Positions 38,702-46,390 of a DNA stretch of 54,651 nt are shown in pieces. The stretch comes from Chloroflexota bacterium (lineage in GTDB: Bacteria > Chloroflexota > Anaerolineae > Anaerolineales > Villigracilaceae), in assembly GCA_029782225.1 (NCBI GenBank), contig JAKOVF010000162.1, positions 1 to 54,651 of the forward strand. The letters run 5' to 3'. The notes beneath the pieces are model-generated. The model searched no databases. It was not told the DNA's origin and saw only the letters and a program-made list of their open reading frames with translations. The translations under genes and the position numbers were made by a program. Each line of letters opens with the position of its first letter. Position 1 is the stretch's first letter.

Positions 38702-40372
38702 CTACCGTTTCAATGTGCGATACTTCACGCGATGCGGGGTGAGGTCTTTGCCGAACTTCTCCATCATCATCGTTTCGTAATCGGACCAGTTGCCGAGATA
38801 CATCTTTGCAGCAGAGTCATCTTCGAAGACGATCAGGTGAGTGCAGATGCGGTCGAGGAACCAGCGGTCGTGGCTGACGACTAAGGCTGTGCCTGCGAAT
38901 TCTTCGAGGGCTTCTTCGAGGGCGCGCAGGGTGTTGACGTCGAGGTCGTTGGTAGGTTCATCGAGCAGCAGGACATTTGCGCCTTCGGTGAGGGTCTTGG
39001 CTAAGTGGACACGGTTCCTTTCACCGCCGGAGAGGATGCCGACTTTCTTTTGCTGGTCTGACCCTGCGAAGTTGAACGTGGAAACATAGCCGCGGGCGTT
39101 GATTTTTCTTTTGCCAAGTTCCAGGGTATCGGCACCCTGTGAGATCTCTTCGTAGACAGTCTTCTCCGGGTCGAGCGTGCGTGATTGATCCACGTATGCC
39201 AATTTGACGGTTTCGCCGACCTTGATTGCCCCGCTGTCGGGTTTCTCTTGTCCAATGATCATCTTGAGCAGGGTGGTTTTGCCCGCGCCGTTCGGACCCA
39301 CGATCCCGATGATGCTGCCCGGAGGAACGGAAGCAGAAAAAGAGTCGAGAATGAGGCGGTCGTCATAGGATTTAGAAACCTTATCGAGCTCAAAAACAAC
39401 ATCCCCAAGCCGCGGTCCGGGTGGGATGTAGATCTCCAGTTCTTCACGGCGCGCTTCGGCCTCCTGTCCCAATAACTTTTCGTAGGCGCTGACGCGGGCT
39501 TGTCCCTTCGATTGACGCGCTTTGGGCGACATGCGGATCCATTCCAGCTCGCGCTCGAGCGTTTTCTGGCGTTTGGATTCGGATTTCTCCTCGAGGCGGA
39601 TGCGCTCCTGTTTTTGTTCGAGCCATGAAGAGTAGTTGCCCTTCCACGGGATGCCGTAACCGCGGTCGAGCTCGAGGATCCAGCCTGCGACGTTGTCGAG
39701 GAAGTAGCGGTCGTGGGTGACGGCGATAACCGTACCTTTGTAGTCGCGTAGGTGATGTTCGAGCCACGCCACGGACTCCGCGTCAAGGTGGTTGGTGGGT
39801 TCGTCAAGCAGGAGGATGTCGGGTTCGGTGAGCAGGAGTCGGGTGAGGGCGACCCGGCGGCGTTCCCCTCCAGAGCAGACCTTGATGGGCGTATCCCCGG
39901 GCGGGCAGCGCAGCGCGTCCATGGCGAGTTCGAGGCGGCTGTCGAGGTTCCAGGCATCGTGCTTGTCGAGCTGCTCCTGCAGTTTGGCTTGTTCCGCGAC
40001 GAGGGCATCGAAGTCGGCGTCGGGTTCGGCGAATTTGGCGTTGACCTCATCGAAGCGCGCAAGCATATCGACGATGGGCTGCACCGCCTCTCTCACGACC
40101 TCGATCACGGTTTTCGTTTCATCGAGCTTGGGTTCCTGCTCGAGCAGGCCTACGGTATAGCCCTTGCTCATGGAGATTTCGCCGATGTAGTCCTTGTCAA
40201 CGCCCGCCATGATGCGCAGCAGCGTGGACTTGCCCGCGCCGTTGAGTCCCAGCACGCCGATCTTGGCGCCGTAATAAAACCCGAGCGAGATGTCGCGCAG
40301 GATCTGTTTGTTCGGAGGGACGATGCGTCCCACTTTGTTCATGGAATAGATTATGAGGGATTCATTGGTCAT
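38702..40372 (-). CDS. ettA: ABC-F translation factor EttA
   Basis: EttA binds the ribosomal E-site and gates the first elongation cycle by ATP level. The 556-residue protein has two ABC cassettes: Walker A LGLNGAGKST and GPNGAGKTT, signatures CSGGERRRVAL and LSGGERNRVHL, and Walker B LLLDEPTNHLD and LLLDEPTNDLD. The linker carries the RARVSAYEKL-type P-site tRNA interaction segment (SPKARQSKGQARVSAYEKL), and the arm-like insert in domain 1 is present. The length fits. A TAAAAT box sits 9 nt before the ATG without a Shine-Dalgarno. The MITE-like repeat is inserted directly after the stop codon. Confidence 0.95.
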   Translation of the reverse strand: MTNESLIIYSMNKVGRIVPPNKQILRDISLGFYYGAKIGVLGLNGAGKSTLLRIMAGVDKDYIGEISMSKGYTVGLLEQEPKLDETKTVIEVVREAVQPIVDMLARFDEVNAKFAEPDADFDALVAEQAKLQEQLDKHDAWNLDSRLELAMDALRCPPGDTPIKVCSGGERRRVALTRLLLTEPDILLLDEPTNHLDAESVAWLEHHLRDYKGTVIAVTHDRYFLDNVAGWILELDRGYGIPWKGNYSSWLEQKQERIRLEEKSESKRQKTLERELEWIRMSPKARQSKGQARVSAYEKLLGQEAEARREELEIYIPPGPRLGDVVFELDKVSKSYDDRLILDSFSASVPPGSIIGIVGPNGAGKTTLLKMIIGQEKPDSGAIKVGETVKLAYVDQSRTLDPEKTVYEEISQGADTLELGKRKINARGYVSTFNFAGSDQQKKVGILSGGERNRVHLAKTLTEGANVLLLDEPTNDLDVNTLRALEEALEEFAGTALVVSHDRWFLDRICTHLIVFEDDSAAKMYLGNWSDYETMMMEKFGKDLTPHRVKYRTLKR

Positions 40373-40381
40373 AGTGCGGTG

Positions 40382-40387
40382 ATTTTA
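40382..40387 (-). promoter_or_regulatory. -10 box 9 nt before the ettA start
   Basis: TAAAAT on the minus strand, then CACCGCACT, then ATG. The -35 is weak. Confidence 0.4.
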
Positions 40388-40640
40388 TCAGAGAGCGGTG
40401 AGTAGAGAATGAAGAATGGCATCTGTAGAGATGGAAATCCCCCGCTTCGTACTGTGGGGGAGATTGGTGCTGTTTCGAAGGGCGTTGTTTCATGCTATTA
40501 GCCCGCACGGGGATACCCTAACGGGCACACATAAATCACCCGTGCTACTTTTACAAAGGGCAGGGTGAGGGTGGCATGATGAGGTCTTGAAGAATTTGTC
40601 TGTGTTTGCGGAGAATACCAAAGAACTGACTGGGAAATGA
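40388..40640. other. intergenic region without genes
   Basis: No open frame with a ribosome site is seen. The stretch holds a hairpin (AATCCCCCGC with a GTGGGGGAGATT-type arm, about 40436-40466) and GC-rich fragments such as agggcagggtgagggtgg that resemble dispersed intergenic repeats. Confidence 0.5.
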
Positions 40641-40671
40641 AAAGAGCGACTTGTTAGAAGTCGCTCTTTGT
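40641..40671. terminator. bidirectional terminator
   Basis: A perfect 12-bp stem (40641-40652 with 40658-40669) with AAA before and TTT after lies just beyond the stop of the CPBP gene on the minus strand. Confidence 0.75.
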
Positions 40672-40698
40672 CGAACGAAATCAGGCGTTATCCGCTCC

Positions 40699-41523
40699 CT
40701 ACGCCAGACCAAGCACAAGTCCCAGGACCAGGAACAACAGGTAAACAGTCTGCCCGGAATGCAGGATGATGGAGAACCAATTGCTGCGGAAATGTTTGCT
40801 CGAGTAGGCGTACAGGATGCCGGTCAGGATCGATGACAGAATACCCCAGGGTTGGTGCAGGTGATAGAACCCGAAGATCACGCCATTTGCCAGCCAGTCC
40901 CATTTGCCGAACACACCCTCCATTTTGGGGAGCAACACCCCTCGGAAGATGAACTCCTCGCCAAGGAAGGTATTAAATATTCCCTGCACAAAGAGCAGTC
41001 CAAGTAAGCCCCAGGCTCCGACCCATTGGGCACGCAGTTCCGGTGCGAACAGCGACGAACCATCGTAGCCAGCCGGTTCTGCAAGCAGGGGGAAGAAGGT
41101 CCCCGTTAAGCGGATAAGCACGGGGCGCAAAACCAGGTCCATCCCTGCGACCAGCAGTATCAAGGGAATGATCCACCACCATAAAGATTTCTTTGTATCG
41201 CCGGCTGCATCCAACGGGTGCTGCAACCAGAAGCGGCGGCGGATCGTACTCAGGCGGAGATTGCCCTCTTCATAATAAAGGATGAGCATGGCTAGCACGA
41301 ATTCCCAAATCAAACCGATCGTCAATAATTTAAAGCGGAGCAGACCCGCTTCTGTTGGAGGAAGTCCCGTGCTCAGCGCCGGGTAAGCCAGCCAGCCCAG
41401 CACCCACATCGGCGCCCCAGCCGCCAGCCAGATCCCAATGATCTGCCAAAGTGCGTATTGATTTTTCGCAGAGGGGGAAACTTCCTGCAATTCTTTTGTT
41501 GAGGTTATTTCTTGTGTTGACAT
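40699..41523 (-). CDS. CPBP-family intramembrane protease (Abi-like)
   Basis: An ATG with an ideal AAAAGGAG Shine-Dalgarno 7 nt upstream opens a 274-residue protein. It has about eight transmembrane helices and the CPBP (CAAX protease/bacteriocin-processing) motifs: GEEFIFRGVLL (EExxxR), FGFYHLHQPW (FxxxH) and a late IILHSGQT. The upstream serine-hydrolase frame reads through this start in the same frame, so a 936-residue fusion is also possible. I annotate the two parts separately because the internal ribosome site is complete. Family members cleave peptides in the membrane or process prenylated or bacteriocin-like substrates. Confidence 0.8.
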   Translation of the reverse strand: MSTQEITSTKELQEVSPSAKNQYALWQIIGIWLAAGAPMWVLGWLAYPALSTGLPPTEAGLLRFKLLTIGLIWEFVLAMLILYYEEGNLRLSTIRRRFWLQHPLDAAGDTKKSLWWWIIPLILLVAGMDLVLRPVLIRLTGTFFPLLAEPAGYDGSSLFAPELRAQWVGAWGLLGLLFVQGIFNTFLGEEFIFRGVLLPKMEGVFGKWDWLANGVIFGFYHLHQPWGILSSILTGILYAYSSKHFRSNWFSIILHSGQTVYLLFLVLGLVLGLA

Positions 41524-43509
41524 GAGATTTCTCCTTTTTATCTGGCTGGCAGGACAACGTTCATCCCGCCAGCCCAGCAGGTTCCAAGAATTCATGAACC
41601 AGACGAAAGCCACCGCACCGACCGTCACCAGCGTGTAATAGATACGGAAGGCAAAGCTCCAATAGTGATCCTTCCAGGCCAGCACACAGGTAACCAGCGC
41701 GCCGATCGTCAACAGGGCAGAGAGAACGCCCAATCCCAGCACGAGCTTGTAGGCAGTCGGAATCCCGAACACAAGCTGCTCGCCCCACAGCATATTGCCG
41801 ATCACAAAGAACAGGTTCAGGAGGCTGATCCCAACCATGAGAAAATTGGCGATACGCATCCCACGCGGTACCGGTCCGTTGTGGTTCTTGCGGCGGTTCC
41901 GAATGGCACGGATCAACGCTACAGGAAGCACAGACAGGAATACCAGCAGGCTCGTCAGAAGCAATGGCATATTAAAGGCGACGGTTTCGTACCACTGCAA
42001 CTTCTGGAATGCGAGCATAGGTGTGTAATCGGTAAAGAGATAGGCGATGCGGCCCTGATCGTTCTCGCGGAAGAGGAAGTGATATGGGCCATCCACCTGG
42101 CGGAAATAGAGCGGCGCCTCTTCCACGATCCGCCAATCGCCGTACGGTGTCAAAAGGAGCAGCGTACCATCGCCGGGGTTTTTGACCTCCACGGTCGGGT
42201 AAACGAGTGAAAAATACTTTTCCAGCGTGGTGTATGCACTGCGTGTCACTTTGTAAATGCCTGTGAATCGATCAGCCTGATTTGCGAAGTCTGCCGATGG
42301 TTGGGCTGTCTCAGTTACAGGTGCGGAGTAGTAGTGATCGAAGAACGCTCTCTGGAAACCAAAATGTTGTCGGGTTAGCTCATCCCCGCCCAGGCTGTTA
42401 TAAACGACAAACACACCTGTGTTCTGATCAGGTAAAAGCAATAGTAATGATTCCATCGGTTCTGCTTCGCCGCTGTGCCCGATCGTTCGCTGACCGTTGT
42501 CGCTAAAATCGAAGAAGCCGTAATCCGTTCCGAGCATGCCTGAGGTGGGAGCATACAAGGGGCTGTGCATTTGCAAAGCTGTGGACTCTTTCAATATGCG
42601 AGCCTCAGGGAGAGCAGCATCGCTGTAACGTCCATTCTGCAGGTGCGCGATCATGAAGCGTGCCATGTCTGTGACAGTGGACTCGATGGCGCCAATTGCG
42701 AAGAGATCCGTTGGGCCGTACAGGCGCGGGAATACCTGAAAGGCGTTATCCGCGTAGGTATATCCCACGGATTCGCGAGCGCGAAAATCCTGCGGCGTGG
42801 GCCATTGTGCGGTCGAACTCTTCATGCCCAACGGGTTCAGGATATATTCCTGCACGTACTGGCTATAGGATTCTCCCGAAACCCGCGCTACGATGTACCC
42901 CGCCAGCGCTGCGCCGTAGTTGGAATACGCCGGAACCTCCCCGGGCGGAAAAACCCGCGTCGGGATGTGGGAGGCCAGCCATACACCTTGAGGCGCGATC
43001 GCTTCTTCGTTCAGAGTCACCATGTCCACGTGCAGGTCTTCGAACCCTGCCGTATGGGTCATCAAATGCCGGAGGGTGATCGGTTGTGGATAGGTGTCCG
43101 GGATGCGGAAATCCAGATAGGTATTGATGTCCGCGTCGAGGTCAAGTTTTCCTTGTTCGACGAGCTGCATCACTGCCGTCCACGTGAACAGCTTGGTGAC
43201 GGAACCAATGCGAAAGATCGTCTGTTCGGGGTCAACAGGGATTTTGTTCGCAAGGTCAGCATAACCATAGCCTTTGGCAAAGAACAATTTCCCGTCTTTC
43301 ACGACCGCGACAGCGGCTCCTGCGATGTGCTTCTCGTCCAGTTCCTGTTTCACCAGACCGTCCATAAATACTTCCATCTCAGCCGGGTCGGTCGGCCCCT
43401 GACTCTGAGAGGGGGCGGTCTTTTTACCTTGCGCTCCGACCGGCGAGACAACTGTAAACAGAAGCATTGTCACGAAAGCGAAAGTGAGCAAATGATGTAT
43501 GGTTTTCAT
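40699..43509 (-). CDS. serine hydrolase (class C beta-lactamase fold), reading through into the CPBP protease
   Basis: The N-terminus is a Sec signal peptide. The beta-lactamase/transpeptidase-like domain has SVTK at residues 103-106 (catalytic Ser and Lys), YSNYGAALAGY and the HSGEAEP motif. Members are D-peptidases or esterases. Four transmembrane helices follow (about 485-650). The usual end after WNLLGWR is replaced by an intergenic-looking bridge (DERCPASQIKRRNL) that leads in frame into the CPBP protease at residue 663. The bridge is the Shine-Dalgarno region of the next gene translated. A single-base loss or gain near 41560 would restore a TGA stop, so either a real fusion, a recent stop loss, or a sequencing error. 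Confidence 0.75.
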   Translation of the reverse strand: MKTIHHLLTFAFVTMLLFTVVSPVGAQGKKTAPSQSQGPTDPAEMEVFMDGLVKQELDEKHIAGAAVAVVKDGKLFFAKGYGYADLANKIPVDPEQTIFRIGSVTKLFTWTAVMQLVEQGKLDLDADINTYLDFRIPDTYPQPITLRHLMTHTAGFEDLHVDMVTLNEEAIAPQGVWLASHIPTRVFPPGEVPAYSNYGAALAGYIVARVSGESYSQYVQEYILNPLGMKSSTAQWPTPQDFRARESVGYTYADNAFQVFPRLYGPTDLFAIGAIESTVTDMARFMIAHLQNGRYSDAALPEARILKESTALQMHSPLYAPTSGMLGTDYGFFDFSDNGQRTIGHSGEAEPMESLLLLLPDQNTGVFVVYNSLGGDELTRQHFGFQRAFFDHYYSAPVTETAQPSADFANQADRFTGIYKVTRSAYTTLEKYFSLVYPTVEVKNPGDGTLLLLTPYGDWRIVEEAPLYFRQVDGPYHFLFRENDQGRIAYLFTDYTPMLAFQKLQWYETVAFNMPLLLTSLLVFLSVLPVALIRAIRNRRKNHNGPVPRGMRIANFLMVGISLLNLFFVIGNMLWGEQLVFGIPTAYKLVLGLGVLSALLTIGALVTCVLAWKDHYWSFAFRIYYTLVTVGAVAFVWFMNSWNLLGWRDERCPASQIKRRNLMSTQEITSTKELQEVSPSAKNQYALWQIIGIWLAAGAPMWVLGWLAYPALSTGLPPTEAGLLRFKLLTIGLIWEFVLAMLILYYEEGNLRLSTIRRRFWLQHPLDAAGDTKKSLWWWIIPLILLVAGMDLVLRPVLIRLTGTFFPLLAEPAGYDGSSLFAPELRAQWVGAWGLLGLLFVQGIFNTFLGEEFIFRGVLLPKMEGVFGKWDWLANGVIFGFYHLHQPWGILSSILTGILYAYSSKHFRSNWFSIILHSGQTVYLLFLVLGLVLGLA

Positions 43510-43689
43510 GGATCAATTCTCCTTCTTCGGCTGATTTCCCCTGACGGAAAACCGTGCAGGAGATCAATGCCGCCATTTTCCGCCCTTCGCTGGGTTATGA
43601 GAATCGATCTTCGGATGTATTTTGGAAAAAAACCCTACAACTTTGGATGTAGATTGCCGATTCATCCCCCGTTCATGCCCGATTCCGTA

Positions 43690-44619
43690 CTATTGGCCCG
43701 CCCGCACCCTGGCCAGCAGGTCGTACCGACTATCCACGTCGAGTTTTTTATAGATATTGTGCAAATGTGTCTTGACCGTCGGCAGCGAGATGAATAATTC
43801 CCGGGCGATATCCGCGTTGCTCTTCCCCTGCATGACCTTGAGGATCAGTTCCCGTTCCCGCTCGGTGATGCCATATTTCGTGAGGAATTCCGTGGAGATT
43901 TCATCGCTCCCCTGCGGCGTAGAGATGGGATACCGCATGAAGTAAACAATAAGGAAAATGCCATACAGCGCATAGGGAATGGAACTATAAAGAAATCCTT
44001 GTTCGGAGGTCAGCTTAACGGATGTTATGCCGAAGTTTTGAATAAAACTCAGGATGGATTCTGCGTAACCCACCGAAGCGAAGATCAGCAGGCCGAGAGT
44101 AAAAGTTCGTTTTTCTGTTTTCCAAACGCGACCCAGAAGCCAGTATCCCAGTACGATGGCGCAACTGAACGCAACAGCGTTCCACCCGATGGCAATCCAG
44201 TATCCCATCCCAAAATGGATGATATTTTTACCCGCTTCAAGTGTTGCGCCGATCGGTGAGAAGATCAACCCGCTGCTGAAAAGCATCAGCAACAGAAATA
44301 CCGCAGCGATCCTCCTTCCGTAGCGGAACTGATGCGCGTCGAGAAAATAATGCAGGGTTGCCACAACAACCGCAAAATCAAGGACCTGGTATATCCCCGA
44401 AATGGTATACCACGACCAGCCGGAGTAAGCCCCCACATTAACGAACAGGTATTTCTTCAACACCACAACAACCAGCATCAGTGTGTATAGAGCGTAAATG
44501 ATGCTGAAATTGCCTGTTTCGTTCTCCCCCGTCCTTAAGGCCCAGACAATCGCGTTCGACAGGGCGGTGAAGCCGATAATGATTACCAAAACATCGTAGG
44601 CGATCAGAAGGTGTTCCAT
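43690..44619 (-). CDS. membrane-bound LuxR-type regulator
   Basis: Residues 1-230 form seven transmembrane helices. Residues about 245-309 form a LuxR/GerE helix-turn-helix (GITERERELILKVMQGKSNADIARELFISLPTVKTHLHNIYKKLDVDSR). So the DNA-binding domain is tethered to the membrane, with signal input presumably through the 7TM bundle. It lies upstream of the serine hydrolase/CPBP genes on the same strand, 180 bp apart, and is the natural candidate regulator of that pair. The architecture recurs in Gram-negative and Chloroflexota genomes. Confidence 0.88.
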   Translation of the reverse strand: MEHLLIAYDVLVIIIGFTALSNAIVWALRTGENETGNFSIIYALYTLMLVVVVLKKYLFVNVGAYSGWSWYTISGIYQVLDFAVVVATLHYFLDAHQFRYGRRIAAVFLLLMLFSSGLIFSPIGATLEAGKNIIHFGMGYWIAIGWNAVAFSCAIVLGYWLLGRVWKTEKRTFTLGLLIFASVGYAESILSFIQNFGITSVKLTSEQGFLYSSIPYALYGIFLIVYFMRYPISTPQGSDEISTEFLTKYGITERERELILKVMQGKSNADIARELFISLPTVKTHLHNIYKKLDVDSRYDLLARVRAGQ

Positions 44620-44700
44620 AATCGACGCCTATGATACTCCATCCTGAACGAGTTACGGACATTCCAGACAAGGAAGACGCCATGCGGGAAAAGGGTTTGT

Positions 44701-44760
44701 CCGAGCCAGGGCTGGGGACTTGTGCTGAGCCTGTCGAAGCATTGTCCGCTCTGGTGGGGA
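44701..44760. repeat. 60-bp direct repeat, copy A
   Basis: It matches 45727-45786 at about 56 of 60 positions. It includes GTGCTGAGCCTGTCGAAGCA, a sequence of the widespread ttcgacaggctcagc class. On the minus strand it would read ADNASTGSAQ, a known sign of dispersed repeats. Confidence 0.7.
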
Positions 44761-44801
44761 AGATCAAAAATCGTGTATCATTAGGATAGGAGATTTTACT
44801 T

Positions 44802-45041
44802 ATGACCAATCAAGAACTCCTTAGCCGAATCACCGTCAATCCCAATATGGCGTTTGGGAAACCCACCATCCGCGGATTGCGCTATTCCGTAGAATGGCTC
44901 CTGGAAACGCTCAGCTCGGGTATGACCAACGAAGAAATCCTTGCAGATTATGAAGACTTGGAAGCCGCCGATATTCAAGCGGTCTTGTTTTACGCCGCAC
45001 GGTTAAGTCAGGTCAAGCGGATGATTTTGGTCAACGTATGA
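44802..45041 (+). CDS. DUF433 antitoxin
   Basis: The 79-residue protein matches DUF433, a small DNA-binding antitoxin family: RITVNPNMAFGKPTIRGLRYSVEWLLETLSSGMTNEEILADYEDLEAADIQAVLFYAA. A GGAGA-type ribosome site is 9 nt upstream. It overlaps the downstream toxin gene by 4 nt, the usual order for this module. The two genes sit between two 60-bp repeats. The antitoxin presumably binds and neutralises the partner and represses the operon. Confidence 0.88.
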   Translation: MTNQELLSRITVNPNMAFGKPTIRGLRYSVEWLLETLSSGMTNEEILADYEDLEAADIQAVLFYAARLSQVKRMILVNV

Positions 45042-45391
45042 ATTTTCTGATCGATGCCAATCTCCCAAGGCGCATTACCCGCATCTTTCAAGAACGTGGT
45101 CATAGTGCCGTCCACACACTGGATTTACCAGAAGGCAACGCAACCGCAGATATCGCGCTTTTGGAATATTCCGAGAGAAACAACTGTGTTATAACAACGA
45201 AGGATTCGGATTTCAGCACCTCGTTCTGGCTTCAAAACCGCCCACAGAAATTGTTGCTGATTTCCACAGGCAATATAAGAAATCTCGAGCTGGAAACTTT
45301 ATTGATAGCGAATTTTGATCAGTTGATTTCGGCGTTGACAGAGAATCGATATGTTGAACTCACGCGGGAACATGTGATTGTCCATGCGTAG
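45038..45391 (+). CDS. DUF5615 PIN-like toxin
   Basis: The 117-residue protein belongs to the DUF5615 (Mut7-C/PIN-like) group paired with DUF433 antitoxins. It starts NFLIDANLPRR with an early Asp, has TKDSDFSTSFWL with further acidic residues, and KLLLISTGNIRN. These acidic residues are placed as in PIN nucleases that cleave RNA. It starts within the last codons of the antitoxin gene. RNase activity is inferred from family; it has not been shown for this subgroup in general. Confidence 0.87.
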   Translation: MNFLIDANLPRRITRIFQERGHSAVHTLDLPEGNATADIALLEYSERNNCVITTKDSDFSTSFWLQNRPQKLLLISTGNIRNLELETLLIANFDQLISALTENRYVELTREHVIVHA

Positions 45392-45414
45392 TCTTGATTG
45401 TTGATTAATGCATC

Positions 45415-45450
45415 AAAGCGACAGTTATTGGCATGACTGTCGCTTTTTTG
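45415..45450 (+). terminator. terminator of the toxin-antitoxin operon
   Basis: An 11-bp stem (AAAGCGACAGT / ACTGTCGCTTT) is followed by a run of T. Confidence 0.85.
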
Positions 45451-45564
45451 TCAGGTCAAGATAGGAGTGGGGCTTTTTCGTTTTGCGTTGGAATCCCCCT
45501 GTCGATCAAGAACCCTTCGACTTTGCTCACGGGGGCCTGCGGTACTGGCACACGCATCGCAGGC

Positions 45565-45690
45565 ATCATCCCCGGTCAAAAGGTTACCGAAGAAAAACTC
45601 GAGCGTGCCACCCGGCCCCGGCGGTCGGTGCCAGGGAAGAACTGCACCGTGAGATGACACCTGCAGCCCTCTCCGCCCCGATAGGGGCGC
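45565..45690 (+). pseudogene. DUF559 nuclease fragment (N-terminal remnant)
   Basis: IIPGQKVTEEKLERA is read from 45565 and EELHREMTPA from 45636 in a different frame. Together they match the start of DUF559 proteins (very-short-patch-repair-like nucleases) with about 24 bp of unrelated GC-rich sequence between. The rest of the gene is missing. A second, longer copy lies at 47446. Confidence 0.55.
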
Positions 45691-45726
45691 CTTCGCGAAG
45701 CATACCTTGGGGGATGCAGGCTGGGG

Positions 45727-45786
45727 CCGAGCCAGGGCTGGGGACTCGTGCTGAGCCTGTCGAAGCATTGTCAGCTTTCGTGGGGA
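45727..45786. repeat. 60-bp direct repeat, copy B
   Basis: Second copy of the repeat at 44701. The pair brackets the toxin-antitoxin genes at a distance of 1026 bp. Confidence 0.7.
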
Positions 45787-45801
45787 AAACCAGAGAATGG
45801 A

Positions 45802-45909
45802 TCCAGTTCAAAGATCCTGATTGAACAAGCGCTTAAACAGGCGAGGGAAGTAGGATTGGAGCAAAAAGATATTCCTTCTGCCATTGCGAAGGCACGTCAT
45901 AACAAATAA
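45802..45909 (+). pseudogene. C-terminal fragment of an unidentified small protein
   Basis: The frame reads KILIEQALKQAREVGLEQKD and then ends AIAKARHNK followed by TAA. It is helical and charged, like an antitoxin tail. There is no start codon with a ribosome site, and the sequence before it is the 60-bp repeat. It looks like the end of a gene cut off by rearrangement. It overlaps the promoter of the next gene. Confidence 0.3.
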
Positions 45910-45912
45910 AAT
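45884..45912 (+). promoter_or_regulatory. promoter of a leaderless PaaI-type thioesterase gene
   Basis: TTGCGA (45884-45889), 17-nt spacer and TAAAAT (45907-45912) end 7 nt before the ATG; no Shine-Dalgarno. Confidence 0.6.
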
Positions 45913-45919
45913 TGGCCCC

Positions 45920-46336
45920 ATGACCACTCCTGATCAACTCAACGCACGCGGACAAGGCTACCTGCCCGGCCTGATCGGCATTGAAGTGACCCGTTTCGAG
46001 CCTGGGCGAGTGACCAGCCGCCTCATCATTCGCCCCGAATTGCTTGCCCCCAACGGTTACCTGCACGCAGCCACGGTCATTGCTCTGGCAGATACGACCT
46101 GTGGTTACGGGACAATTTTCGATCTACCCGGCGAGGCGCAGAACTTCACGACGATAGAGCTAAAGACCAATTTTCTGGGTACTGCACGAGAGGGAGCGAT
46201 TGCCTGCGTTGGGACACGGGTACACGGCGGACGAACGACGCAGATCTGGGATGCTGAAGTGACGGATGAATCCAGTGGGAAAACGATCGCGTTGTTTCGC
46301 TGTACACAGCTGATTCTGTATCCGCGTTCGTTGTAA
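45920..46336 (+). CDS. PaaI-type hotdog-fold thioesterase
   Basis: The 138-residue protein has the hotdog thioesterase pattern: NGYLHAATVIALADTTCGYGT (the helix with the catalytic acidic residue), then IELKTNFLGTAREGAI and TQIWDAEVTDE. These enzymes hydrolyse acyl-CoA, often aromatic acyl-CoA. The ATG was chosen because it follows a complete promoter by 7 nt; the frame extends 12 codons upstream but into the promoter. It sits inside the accessory patch yet is an ordinary metabolic gene. Confidence 0.83.
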   Translation: MTTPDQLNARGQGYLPGLIGIEVTRFEPGRVTSRLIIRPELLAPNGYLHAATVIALADTTCGYGTIFDLPGEAQNFTTIELKTNFLGTAREGAIACVGTRVHGGRTTQIWDAEVTDESSGKTIALFRCTQLILYPRSL

Positions 46337-46378
46337 TGCACAGTAGACAACAGTGCTTATTAGTGAGAAGGTGGGGTG

Positions 46379-46384
46379 TAAAAT
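46379..46384 (+). promoter_or_regulatory. -10 box 6 nt before the HNH gene
   Basis: TAAAAT, then CAATTT, then GTG start; no Shine-Dalgarno and a weak -35 (TTATTA region). Confidence 0.4.
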
Positions 46385-46390
46385 CAATTT

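Noticed and set aside
39259..40062. 267-codon open frame on the minus strand
   Set aside because: It overlaps ettA out of frame, is Ser/Arg/Pro-rich and has no motif.
44438..44809. 123-codon minus-strand frame
   Set aside because: It reads through the 60-bp repeat (ADNASTGSAQ peptide) and the 5' end of the LuxR gene; a repeat-derived shadow.
45433..45657. 74-codon intact gene
   Set aside because: It joins sequence before the DUF559 relic with unrelated GC-rich DNA; the DUF559 reading changes frame inside it, so it is a relic rather than a gene.
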